From: Comamonadaceae bacterium
GTDB lineage: Bacteria; Pseudomonadota; Gammaproteobacteria; Burkholderiales; Burkholderiaceae_C
Length of the DNA: 64,000 nucleotides
Direction: 5' to 3'
Assembly: GCA_947479935.1 (NCBI GenBank)
Contig: CANKBG010000007.1
Location: forward strand, 29,264-93,263
Shown here piece by piece: positions 53,250 through 62,385 of the stretch. Position numbers and translations under genes: made by a program. How positions within the stretch are numbered: the first letter of the stretch is position 1; each line of letters opens with the position of its first letter. Under the pieces are notes generated by a model, which saw nothing but the letters and a program-made list of their open reading frames with translations, was not told the DNA's origin and did no database searches.

Positions 53250-53263
53250 CGAAAAAACAAGAT

Positions 53264-54613
53264 ATGACATCCGAAAAAGATGACCTTGAACTCATCAACA
53301 AACTTTTGGAAATTTACGACCAAAAGTACTTGGGTGAATTTTTGAATCAGGTCTCGCCAGGCCAGTGGTGCCGCGAAACGATAAACCGCTGGGTAAAGGG
53401 AAAAGCTTCTCCAAGGTTAAGTCACCGGGAGTTTGAAGCGTTGCAAGAACTTTTCCCAAAGCCCCCCTTGAGCCATCCAAACTATGATTTTGATTTTGTA
53501 GATTTGTTTGCTGGAATTGGCGGCATCAGACGGGGTTTTGAGCTGGCTGGTGGCCGTTGCGTTTTCACAAGTGAATGGAATAAATATGCAATCAAAACAT
53601 ACAAGGCCAATCACTACTCTGACCCAGATAAACATACATTCAATGAAGATATCAGGGCAGTGACACTCAGCGATAAGGATGACGTATCTGAAGCGGTTGT
53701 TGTTAAAAACATTAATTCACTCATTCCTGATCATGATGTTTTACTTGCAGGATTCCCATGTCAGCCATTCTCAATAGCGGGTGTATCCAAGAAAAACTCA
53801 TTGGGTAAGGCTCACGGTTTCGAATGTAAGACCCAAGGCACGCTGTTCTTTGATGTCGCAAAGATTATTGAAGTTAAGAGACCCGCAGCTTTTTTATTAG
53901 AAAACGTAAAGAATCTGAAAAGCCACGACAAGGGGAAAACATTTAAAGTAATTATGGAAACTTTAGACGAGCTTGGTTATTGGGTCGCCGATGTTGACTC
54001 TGATTCAAAAGCTGATCCAAAGGTCATTGATGCGCAAAATTTTGTGCCACAACATAGAGAACGCATCGCACTAGTTGGATTTAGAAAAGATCTCAATGTA
54101 CATGACGGATTTTCCCTGAAGGAAATAAGCAAGTTTTATCCGAAGGTTAAGCCGAAGTTAGGTGATATCTTAGATGCTGATTTTGATGAGAAATACATAC
54201 TTACACCCAGACTGTGGGAATACCTGTTTAATTATTCAATTAAGCACAAGGCCAAAGGCAATGGATTCGGGTATGGTTTGGTGGGTGAGCAAGATGTGAC
54301 TCGAACCCTCTCAGCCCGCTACTACAAGGATGGATCGGAAATCCTTATTGATCGTGGCTTTAACCCCGATAAAGATTTTTACAGCGTAAAAAATCAGAAG
54401 AACAGACCGCGCAGGCTAACCCCGCGCGAGTGCGCGAGACTGATGGGGTACGACGAGGCAGGTAAAGCAAACTTCAATATCCCTGTATCAGATATGCAGG
54501 CCTATAAACAGTTTGGAAACTCAGTGGTAGTTCCGGTTTTCGCTGCTGTAGCTAAGCTGATGAAGCCTCGGATCAAGCAAGCGATTGCAGTACGTAAAAA
54601 ACAGTCCAAATGA
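53264..54613 (+). CDS. dcm: DNA (cytosine-5-)-methyltransferase, Dcm/M.EcoRII-like (predicted CCWGG)
   Basis: [80 protein letters not shown]; extended similarity to E. coli Dcm as recalled, including NGFGYG and [15 protein letters not shown]. Confidence 0.96.
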   Translation: MTSEKDDLELINKLLEIYDQKYLGEFLNQVSPGQWCRETINRWVKGKASPRLSHREFEALQELFPKPPLSHPNYDFDFVDLFAGIGGIRRGFELAGGRCVFTSEWNKYAIKTYKANHYSDPDKHTFNEDIRAVTLSDKDDVSEAVVVKNINSLIPDHDVLLAGFPCQPFSIAGVSKKNSLGKAHGFECKTQGTLFFDVAKIIEVKRPAAFLLENVKNLKSHDKGKTFKVIMETLDELGYWVADVDSDSKADPKVIDAQNFVPQHRERIALVGFRKDLNVHDGFSLKEISKFYPKVKPKLGDILDADFDEKYILTPRLWEYLFNYSIKHKAKGNGFGYGLVGEQDVTRTLSARYYKDGSEILIDRGFNPDKDFYSVKNQKNRPRRLTPRECARLMGYDEAGKANFNIPVSDMQAYKQFGNSVVVPVFAAVAKLMKPRIKQAIAVRKKQSK

Positions 54614-55074
54614 CCGATGTCCATTCACCTGCCGTTCGATCGAAGAACATGCAGGCGATTCGTTCAAAGAACACCCGTCCAGAAATCACTGTCCGGTCTC
54701 TGCTGCATGCCGCAGGTTTTCGATATCGGCTTCATGTTTCTGACCTCCCGGGAAAGCCGGATCTGGTCTTTCCTAAATATCGGGCCGTAATCATGGTGAA
54801 CGGATGTTTCTGGCATGGGCATGACTGCCAGTTTTTTAAACTACCTTCAACGCGAATTGATTTTTGGAAGCAGAAAATTGAAAAAAATCGGGCTAATGAT
54901 GAGAGGTCATCACTCGCCTTGAGGTCCGCAGAGTGGAGGATTGCAATAGTGTGGGAGTGCGCGTTGCGTAAAAAGAAAGCGGATAGTTTTGAAAATGTGA
55001 CGCAAAAACTGAGTGACTGGCTTAGATCTTTAGATGCCTCCATGGAGCTGCCAAAAACAGAACCGGTTCGTTAA
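54610..55074 (+). CDS. vsr: Very short patch repair endonuclease
   Basis: [76 protein letters not shown] overlap with dcm. Confidence 0.97.
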   Translation: MTDVHSPAVRSKNMQAIRSKNTRPEITVRSLLHAAGFRYRLHVSDLPGKPDLVFPKYRAVIMVNGCFWHGHDCQFFKLPSTRIDFWKQKIEKNRANDERSSLALRSAEWRIAIVWECALRKKKADSFENVTQKLSDWLRSLDASMELPKTEPVR

Positions 55075-55124
55075 AACGGCTGCAAATAGTCTTTATATTT
55101 TTATTGTATTGAAAGACACAAAGT

Positions 55125-55982
55125 TCAATCTAAATCGATTTTTTTAGAATTTACTAGTTGAGCCTTAAGCTCTTCAACTGAGAGTGGCGGATTTTTTCTA
55201 TGCATCATTGCGTGGCAATTACCGCACACGGGTACAAGATCGGTAACCGGGTCAACTCGATACGCTCCCCCCATGGAGGAAACGGGAACTCTGTGGTGAA
55301 CCTCAATGTAATCTTGACCTATTTGCCCATAGAAGGATCCAAAATCAAAACTGCAAACTTGGCAGGTTGGACCGTAATGTGAAATGCAGGCCGCCCGGTT
55401 TGCCGGACTTCGTTCGTATTTGTTGACAACAATTTGAATTTTCGCGCCCTCTGGCAGACCTGCTTCGAACCCCTGCATTACTTCGGTAACGTCTTCCACC
55501 TGGAGAAGTGAAAGCACTAGCCCAAAGCAAGTTGATGCAGTTTCTAAAGCGAGACTTTGATATTGTTCTTGCGAGGGCTTGCTGCTACCTAACCGCTTGT
55601 CACAGTCAAGCTCAAGTTTGGTCCAGTCTCCTCGAGGCAAGTCCCCGGGAGAGTCAATATGATTCCCGTTCACACTGATCGAAACTCGAAATCCATCGGC
55701 TACAGCTTTCTGCGCCAAAGTTGAAAATGTTGTCTTTGCTTCCTCATCCGCTTCTGCCATATGGCGCAGCAGACTTCTTGTGAAGGCATCAGCTTTGAAA
55801 CTGGCTTCTATCAGACGAGGCGTTCTTGCAAGAACGATGCCGAAACCATTTGGGTATTCAAGGTCGATGGGGCGAAGTACAACAAATGTTCCACCATCTA
55901 TTTCCTCGCTGCCACCTGAAACACCAAGGCCAAAACGCGTCTGAATTTTTTCAGCCAGTTCGCCCGCGTCTAGCATAGTCAT
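55125..55982 (-). CDS. HNH endonuclease (McrA-like C-terminal domain, uncharacterised N-terminal domain)
   Basis: C-terminal CQVCSFDF...YIEVHHRVPVSSMGG...DLVPVCGNCHAMMHRKNPP. Confidence 0.9.
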   Translation of the reverse strand: MTMLDAGELAEKIQTRFGLGVSGGSEEIDGGTFVVLRPIDLEYPNGFGIVLARTPRLIEASFKADAFTRSLLRHMAEADEEAKTTFSTLAQKAVADGFRVSISVNGNHIDSPGDLPRGDWTKLELDCDKRLGSSKPSQEQYQSLALETASTCFGLVLSLLQVEDVTEVMQGFEAGLPEGAKIQIVVNKYERSPANRAACISHYGPTCQVCSFDFGSFYGQIGQDYIEVHHRVPVSSMGGAYRVDPVTDLVPVCGNCHAMMHRKNPPLSVEELKAQLVNSKKIDLD

Positions 55983-57585
55983 TACAGTGCTCCAGCCTCC
56001 GGTGGATCGGGAAGATCTGCAACGAGCTTTTTAAGGTTTCTGGAGACCTCAATTCTGAATTCTTCAAAGGCATCTTTGTTTTCGTCGTTGACGTTATTTA
56101 ATTCCGCCTGAGCAAGTGCCCACAACATAAAGTCCAGAGCTTGAACGGCAACGCTGTCTCCCTTGCTCGGAAGATATGCCTTTGGATAAAAAGGGTGCCC
56201 AGTGTTTAAGGTTACACCTGCGCCACCGTTGATGAGTGCTGGTTCCCAAAGTACGCCGTTATCAAGCGTTCCGCTTGTTGAAATATGCATCAGGCTCGGT
56301 TCGTTGGTCGTAACGATCTTGAGCTTGGTGGTGGAGTGGCCGGAATTGTTTGTGATGCCTACTTCGCCACTCGCCGAATTCACGTCGGTTACTGTGGCAA
56401 CCTTCAAAGCCCCAACCTTTTGATGAATCGCATTTCCTGAGGCTGTATGCAACAGCACAGCGGAGCCAGTGATCGCACCAGCAGCCCCTTTTCTGTACCT
56501 CGTCTCCGCCTCACGGCGGGGGGCTGCGAGAAAAGTGTCCCGCAACCATTCGTATAGTTGTTCATTTAGCAGGATGCGCGACTTCTTGATATCTACCTGA
56601 AACGCATCATCGAGCTTGTGGTCGAATGACAACTCGACGCGAAGCAGCGAAAGTGCGGTTCCTGTTTGTACATCCCCAACCAGTCCGGGCCATGAATAAG
56701 GCGGTTTTCACGGTAAACGTAAACACCTTGGCGTTCATTGGAAATTTTGGCTGCATTCCGGTTTTCAGTGGAAGAGAACTCTTCTTTTCTTGGAAGAATA
56801 AATGCACGAATAGAAAACGTGGCACTTTGTCCGTTGGGTAGCTGAACCGGAATGGTTTTGTCCACCGCCGGAGCACTCACCTCCGCGATACAGAAAGGAT
56901 CCCACGCACTGACAGGTGCGCCATTTAGCTTGATAGTCAGTGTCCTTGACCGAGCATCAGTGGGGTCTAGAAATCGTTGGTACACCGTAGCAATATGTTC
57001 CCTCAGGGAATCTTCCTGGCGTTTGAGAGCGTTTTTCAAGGGCTTGCCATCAGGTCTTGTGTAATCAGAAAGCAACCGGTCTACTTTTTCCCAAATAACA
57101 ACCGTTCCTGATTTCTCCTGTGCACTTTCATTTAGCAATTGAACTTCGTGAGGTGCTGCAGATGCCAGTTCGAGTCCCCAACTATTTGACTGGCCCAAAA
57201 AATCAAGGTCCCATGCAGCGCGCAGAGCAGCAGACTGTCCATCAGGACGTGAAACCAATGCTAGACGCTTGCAAAAAGCGGTTGACGCGGTTTTAAGGCC
57301 CAAACCGAATTTACCTAAACTGGCTGCATCCGCACGTCTCTTGGATCCGTATTTCATCGCGTTGATGAGACCATCTCTGTCCATGCCGCAACCATCATCT
57401 GCGACTGAAACTGAAATATTTCCAATAAAGTCCGCGCCAAAACGGACGTCCACATTGGAAGCGCCAGCTGCAATAGAGTTGTCGATAATGTCGGCAATCG
57501 CGGTATTGAATTCATATCCGGTATCACGCAGGCCTTCACTGATACGCGCTACGTCTGGTTGGACTTCAATAGTTTCAGTTGTCAT
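55982..57585 (-). pseudogene. MutL/MORC-like GHKL ATPase, interrupted by an apparent 1-nt frameshift at about 56650-56652
   Basis: ORF 57606-56593 carries GHKL motifs (AIADIIDNSIAAGA, VADDGCGMDRDGL, GKFGLGLKTAS); ORF 56632-55982 continues the protein in another frame. Adding one T to the TTT run restores ...KQEPHFSLLRVELSFDHKLDDAFQVDIKKSR... May be a sequencing error rather than a true pseudogene. Confidence 0.82.
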
Positions 57586-57602
57586 TTTTGTTGCCCCTTG
57601 GT

Positions 57603-58028
57603 TCAAGAATTAATAATTTTCCAGCCGCCGCTGAGTACCAATACACCGTCGTCGTTGAGCTTTGCCGAAGTGCTATTTGCACGAACGTGATCGACGAAAA
57701 TTGATCCGTTTTCATCTTTTGAAAATGTGAGATCGTCACCGACTTTTGCATCGATAGCCCGTAAATACTTGGTCATGCAAGTGAGGCGGTATTCGTTTCG
57801 GGTCCCGCCGAAAAGCGCATTGTTGTAATAGATGAAGTTAAATTCCCATTTCGAGCCGTCGGCAAGTTCGCGGACCAACAAAGTCATTCTGGGGTTTTTG
57901 ATTGCAGCATTCAAATCAGGGAAAAATGACAGAATGTCTTTCGCTTTTGGTACCAGAATTCCCGCTTGATGTGCACCGTTGATGCCAATGTCATTGGCAC
58001 TCAGTTTTTTTGAAATTGTTGTCGTCAT
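57603..58028 (-). CDS. Stand-alone EcoRII N-terminal (effector/DNA-recognition, B3-like) domain protein
   Basis: KKLSANDIGINGAHQAGILVPK...FIYYNNALFGGTRNEYRLT aligns with EcoRII-N (KRLSANDTGATGGHQVGLYIP...AIYYNSRHFGKTRNEKRIT, as recalled); only 141 aa, no PD-(D/E)XK domain. Confidence 0.85.
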   Translation of the reverse strand: MTTTISKKLSANDIGINGAHQAGILVPKAKDILSFFPDLNAAIKNPRMTLLVRELADGSKWEFNFIYYNNALFGGTRNEYRLTCMTKYLRAIDAKVGDDLTFSKDENGSIFVDHVRANSTSAKLNDDGVLVLSGGWKIINS

Positions 58029-59932
58029 TTTTCGTTTTCCTGAAATTTTGACAGTGGTGAAATTTGTAGGGCTCTGACTATTATTGATGCATCAATTTCA
58101 CCATCGTGACCAACAACAGCCTCTGTCGCCAGGCCCCGTTTGAATTGGGCGCGATCCAGCATGACCTCTTCAACGCTGTCCGCGTAATACAGGTGGTGAA
58201 TTGTCACGGGTAGTTTTTGCTTACGACGGTATGCTCTTGCCGACGCCTGATCCGTGAGAGCCGGATTCCATTCCGGGTTGTAATGAATGACGTGGTTGGC
58301 CGCTGTAATGTTTAAGCCTGCGCCTGCCGCCTTTGGATTCAAGAACAACGCTCCAGATCCGTTGAACTCATAAAACTGATCAACAGTTGGCTGCCTCTCG
58401 GTAACAGGCACTCGTCCATCAATAAACCTGAAAAATCCGGCAGGCCAACGCTGAGGGATGTCTCGCATGAACAGATCGGCCATTCCCTGGTAGGTTGTAA
58501 ACACAAGAGCTTTTTGGTTGGACTCAAAAATCTCTGTGAGGAGTTCTATAAGTCGAATGTACTTGTCTACATCAAGGGATGGATTGCCTAGCGCCTTACT
58601 GACCAGACTTGGATGTGTGCAAAACATTCGCAGTCGCCCGGTCGCAACCATGCCTGCAGCAGGTCCGTATTCAGCCAACGTACTCAGTCGTAGCGATTCA
58701 TAGGCATCAGCAAGTGAAGGACTCATCGTAATTGCCTGAGGCACTTCGATCTTCTCAGGCAGATCCTTTGCAACGTCCCTGACTTTTCGCCTTAAAAGAA
58801 TTGGTGAAACAATCGGACTTAGCCGACTTGCGTCATTCAGATCATCAGTGAAACTTGCCCGGAACTCGCTCACCGATCCGAGCAATCCTGGAAGCGCAAA
58901 ATCTGCAAGGGACCAAAGATCGTCAAGTCGGTTTTCAACAGGGGTCCCCGTCACAGCTAAAGAGACTCGGCGGGGAAGTCTCTTGACAGCTTTTGTTCTT
59001 TGCGCATCCGGATTTTTTATCGCCTGTGCCTCATCAAGCACCAATAAGTTCCATTCGACTGATCCCAGCAGAGGCTCATCCCGAATTGCTGTATCAAACG
59101 AAGTCACTACAACGTCAAACGGCGTCAGTCGCTCTGCAATACCGGCTCTTCCCGGTCCTGCATGAACGTGTACGCTGAGTGAGGGGGCGAACTGTGCAAT
59201 TTCACGCCTCCAGTTTTCAACGATAGTAGCTGGCGCAACTACCAGTGAAGGCGTACAGCCCCGGTTTGTTTCAGATAGTAGCAATGCGATGACTTGCAGT
59301 GTTTTTCCAAGTCCCATTTCATCGGCAAGAATGCAGCCAATCTCTTGCTGAGCAATCACTTGCAAAAAACCGACGCCGTCAACTTGGTACGGGTAAAGCT
59401 GGGCATTAAGGCCTTGAATCTCACCGATCCCGCCACCTGCAGCAGATGCAACATCGGAAGCAATAACTACAGATTCATCAATTAGTTTTGCAGGTGCATC
59501 TTTTGTACTTCGTAACTCGATTAATTTGCCGAATGAAAGCGAGCCCCCCTCAACCACACCACGGGCAGTTAACCAGTCTTTTGCAGATTGGATTGCATCT
59601 GTACTAACGGGGTACCATTTGCTACCAATAATTATTTGATCGTAGCCAACGGGCAAATCGCAGTACTCATTGTCTGTCCAGATACCAACATTGACAATGA
59701 TCGAACTGGGAGTGACGTTGCTAATTCTGATGGCTGGTTCTGCCGGAAACCGAGAAAAAATCAAATCTGGGACCACAGATGTCAAAGGTCGATCAAGTTG
59801 CTGCCCGTGAAATTCTTTTGTGTCGGAGAAAATAGCTGAGTAAACGTCTAACGCACTTGGGAAAACGGTCGCACCCATGTGATCTTTTATTGAGATCCGA
59901 TCGCCTTCCAAAAACCAATGCGCCTTATTCAT
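58025..59932 (-). CDS. SNF2-family DEAD/DEAH-type helicase
   Basis: GCILADEMGLGKTLQVIALLL (Walker A), LLVLDEAQAIKNPDAQRTKAVKRL (DEAQ box), SLAVTGTPVENRLDDLWSL, AGAGLNITAANHVIHYNPEWNPALTDQASARAYRRKQ (motif VI). Confidence 0.94.
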   Translation of the reverse strand: MNKAHWFLEGDRISIKDHMGATVFPSALDVYSAIFSDTKEFHGQQLDRPLTSVVPDLIFSRFPAEPAIRISNVTPSSIIVNVGIWTDNEYCDLPVGYDQIIIGSKWYPVSTDAIQSAKDWLTARGVVEGGSLSFGKLIELRSTKDAPAKLIDESVVIASDVASAAGGGIGEIQGLNAQLYPYQVDGVGFLQVIAQQEIGCILADEMGLGKTLQVIALLLSETNRGCTPSLVVAPATIVENWRREIAQFAPSLSVHVHAGPGRAGIAERLTPFDVVVTSFDTAIRDEPLLGSVEWNLLVLDEAQAIKNPDAQRTKAVKRLPRRVSLAVTGTPVENRLDDLWSLADFALPGLLGSVSEFRASFTDDLNDASRLSPIVSPILLRRKVRDVAKDLPEKIEVPQAITMSPSLADAYESLRLSTLAEYGPAAGMVATGRLRMFCTHPSLVSKALGNPSLDVDKYIRLIELLTEIFESNQKALVFTTYQGMADLFMRDIPQRWPAGFFRFIDGRVPVTERQPTVDQFYEFNGSGALFLNPKAAGAGLNITAANHVIHYNPEWNPALTDQASARAYRRKQKLPVTIHHLYYADSVEEVMLDRAQFKRGLATEAVVGHDGEIDASIIVRALQISPLSKFQENEK

Positions 59933-59934
59933 TT

Positions 59935-60855
59935 TCAGCCTTGCGCGGTTTGTGAAGTTGCTGTCACTGAGTTGTATCCCGGCGCAAGCGCTGCGCTCTC
60001 AACGCCATAAAGTGTTTGCGGGTTGTTCAGCCATAAATGATGCTCTTTTGGATCAAGGCTGTGTTCAGGTGAGCAATCCACTGACCATCGCCGCAGTGCA
60101 TATCCAACCAATGGAGCTCGCATGTCAAGCGCCAGCATGCCGTTGTGCATCATGAAGTCGGCCTCGATCGCCTTTGGGTGGGCAATGCCTGGGTGGGGCA
60201 CTAGCTCGATATGGACCAGTCGTGCCCACTGCACATCTGACTCAATTTGTTCTTCGACTGGGATGGGCTGCTCAATGGCCTTGGCTTTGACGATTCGTGT
60301 CAATGAAAAGTCGGCAAAGCGGCCTCGCTCACGGTCATATGCGCGCAAATGCCAACGTAGGCCAGTGTCGGCCAAGGCTAGGGGGCACAGCGTCTTTGTT
60401 GAGGCTCCAGAGGTCAAAGACAGGTAATTGACCTTGACCTGGCGTCTTCCGGCAATGGCGCGAGTGAGCGTCGCCAGTGTTTCGATTTCGGGTTTAACCA
60501 GGTCGCTGGCGCTTTCACAGGGGACAGAGCGCTTGAGCTTTTGGTCCATGTTGTCGCCAAAGCCTGCTCGGAACCAGGTGAGCACACGCTCTGCTGAGTG
60601 TTCAAACAAGGGTGTGAAGCGGTCGGTCGTTGCGTACTTGCGTTGACCGGCGTCGTAGAAGAGGTTGATTGGTGCCAGGCGACGGTAGGTGCTTAGGTCG
60701 CGTGCTGAAGCAGCAGGCTTGACCCCAAAGCGTCTCTCAATATCCGCGCGGGTTAGATCGCCACAGAAGAAAGCTTTGACTTCAATGTAGAAAAGTCGCT
60801 CTCTTTGCGTCTGCGTCAGGTCGTCAAGTGCAGCAGCGACACGTTTGTTGACCAC
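59935..60855 (-). CDS. WYL-domain transcriptional regulator (BrxR/CapW-like architecture)
   Basis: N-terminal wHTH (QRERLFYIEVKAFFCGDLTRADIERRFGV), WYL-like core (RRQVKVNYLSLTSG...LRWHLRAYDRERGRFADFSLTRI), C-terminal extension. Confidence 0.85.
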   Translation of the reverse strand: MVNKRVAAALDDLTQTQRERLFYIEVKAFFCGDLTRADIERRFGVKPAASARDLSTYRRLAPINLFYDAGQRKYATTDRFTPLFEHSAERVLTWFRAGFGDNMDQKLKRSVPCESASDLVKPEIETLATLTRAIAGRRQVKVNYLSLTSGASTKTLCPLALADTGLRWHLRAYDRERGRFADFSLTRIVKAKAIEQPIPVEEQIESDVQWARLVHIELVPHPGIAHPKAIEADFMMHNGMLALDMRAPLVGYALRRWSVDCSPEHSLDPKEHHLWLNNPQTLYGVESAALAPGYNSVTATSQTAQG

Positions 60856-61016
60856 GGATTTGTCTCCACCTTATTTGCGAATGTTCCACTCTAGCATATT
60901 CAATGACTGCACTTAATCATTTTGATGCAGATAGGCGTCATTGGTGCTAGAATTTTTTGAACGAAAAGGTCGTACCCGGTCGCTTGGACCGAAATCATCA
61001 CTTTTAGGAGATGAAC

Positions 61017-61307
61017 ATGTCTTTTTGGCAAATCTTGGGGCGATTCGCTGTCTCCGATTCAGGGGAGACTTTGCAAAAAGTCTCGGATACCACCAGCGTA
61101 TCGTCCGACGGCACGACCTACACAAAGATGGGCTCAACCACCTTTGGGTCAGATGGGTCTGTTTTCACTCAGATGGGAAGCTTCAGCACTGACGGCAGCA
61201 CCCGCATGGGCAGCACGGCGACTGGCCTTGGTGCCGTGTTCAACAACTCGAGCGACGACTTTGGGATCGGTTCCAAAAAATCCAGAAATGACTTGGACGA
61301 TTTTTAA
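61017..61307 (+). CDS. Small repetitive SDGS/MGS-rich protein, unknown function
   Basis: MSFWQILGRFAVSDSGETLQKVSDTTSVSSDGTTYTKMGSTTFGSDGSVFTQMGSFSTDGSTRMGSTATG...; AGGAG spaced correctly before the ATG at 61017. Confidence 0.72.
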   Translation: MSFWQILGRFAVSDSGETLQKVSDTTSVSSDGTTYTKMGSTTFGSDGSVFTQMGSFSTDGSTRMGSTATGLGAVFNNSSDDFGIGSKKSRNDLDDF

Positions 61308-61321
61308 GGTACTTAAACTTC

Positions 61322-61843
61322 ATGCAAATTGAAATCGTCATCGGCAACATCGTCCAGCAACCGGATGTCGATGCCCTAGTTAATTCGGCCAACGCAAATC
61401 TTCGCTTTGGATCAGGAGTCGCCGGTGCCATTCATACTGCCGCCGGGCCAGAACTCGAGCAGTATTGCCGTCGCCATTCACCAATTGCGCTGGGTGAAGC
61501 CGTTGTAACCCCGGGCTTTGAACTTCCAAACCCTTATGTGATTCACGCGAGGGCGGCAAGTTTCATCAATGACGATCATCCTGAGAAATACCTCGACCTT
61601 GCCGTTGCTCAGGCTCTCCGAGTAGCCAAAGAAGCAGGGATCAAATCAATGGCCATGCCCGCGATCGGAACTGGCGTTTTCAAGTTCCCACCAGAGTTGT
61701 CTGCTGAAATCATCATTAACGGCCTAGTGAGTCGAAGTGAGGACTACCCAGAGATCCATTTGGTACGGATTTGCGTTGGCACGCAAGAAATGAAGGCCGT
61801 TTTCGCTTCTACTTTGGCCGCAAAAATATCTTCTCCTGCATAG
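61322..61843 (+). CDS. Macro domain protein (predicted ADP-ribose binding / de-ADP-ribosylation)
   Basis: IVIGNIVQQPDVDALVNSANANLRFGSGVAGAIHTAAGPEL...; MAMPAIGTGVFKFP. Confidence 0.92.
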   Translation: MQIEIVIGNIVQQPDVDALVNSANANLRFGSGVAGAIHTAAGPELEQYCRRHSPIALGEAVVTPGFELPNPYVIHARAASFINDDHPEKYLDLAVAQALRVAKEAGIKSMAMPAIGTGVFKFPPELSAEIIINGLVSRSEDYPEIHLVRICVGTQEMKAVFASTLAAKISSPA

Positions 61844-61898
61844 ACCATTTGATTTTAGAAATGGCTTTTTCCTTTGTCATAAATCGTAAACCTAGGGC

Positions 61899-62333
61899 TT
61901 GAGTTTGATAAATTCTTCTGTAATTTCTCCTGAGACCATACAGGCATACCGTGAGACAGAATTCCGTGTTTTTTCAGAAGCTTCGTTTGTCCTGAAGATC
62001 TTTGAAAAATGTGAAGATTTGATGGGCTTGTACAAAAAGCACCGAAGCGAGACCTGCGCCTTCATCACTGCCTGCAATCCTTTTGGCGAGGTTCTCAGTA
62101 ATGAGCAAAATTCTGATTTGCAAAAGCAGCTTGAAGAAGAGATCCAATTCAGGGGTCTAGTGCTCATTGCCGGAGAAGGCAAACACCCTGTTGGGGATTG
62201 GCCCGGTGAACCAAGCTACCTCGTCTTTGACCTCTCTTTAGAGGCGGCAAAAACGCTGGGCAGAAAATTCAATCAGAACGCCATTGTTTGGTGCGGTCCA
62301 GATGCTGTACCTCAATTGATTTTGCTTCGATGA
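61899..62333 (+). CDS. DUF3293-like domain protein
   Basis: CAFITACNPFGEVLSNEQNSDLQKQLEEEI...GEGKHPVGDWPGEPSYLVFDLSLEAAKTLGRKFNQNAIVW. Confidence 0.75.
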   Translation: MSLINSSVISPETIQAYRETEFRVFSEASFVLKIFEKCEDLMGLYKKHRSETCAFITACNPFGEVLSNEQNSDLQKQLEEEIQFRGLVLIAGEGKHPVGDWPGEPSYLVFDLSLEAAKTLGRKFNQNAIVWCGPDAVPQLILLR

Positions 62334-62385
62334 AAATTTCACCTACGTCCCCAAAAATCCAAGCAGAAGGCCATTCGGAAATGGT

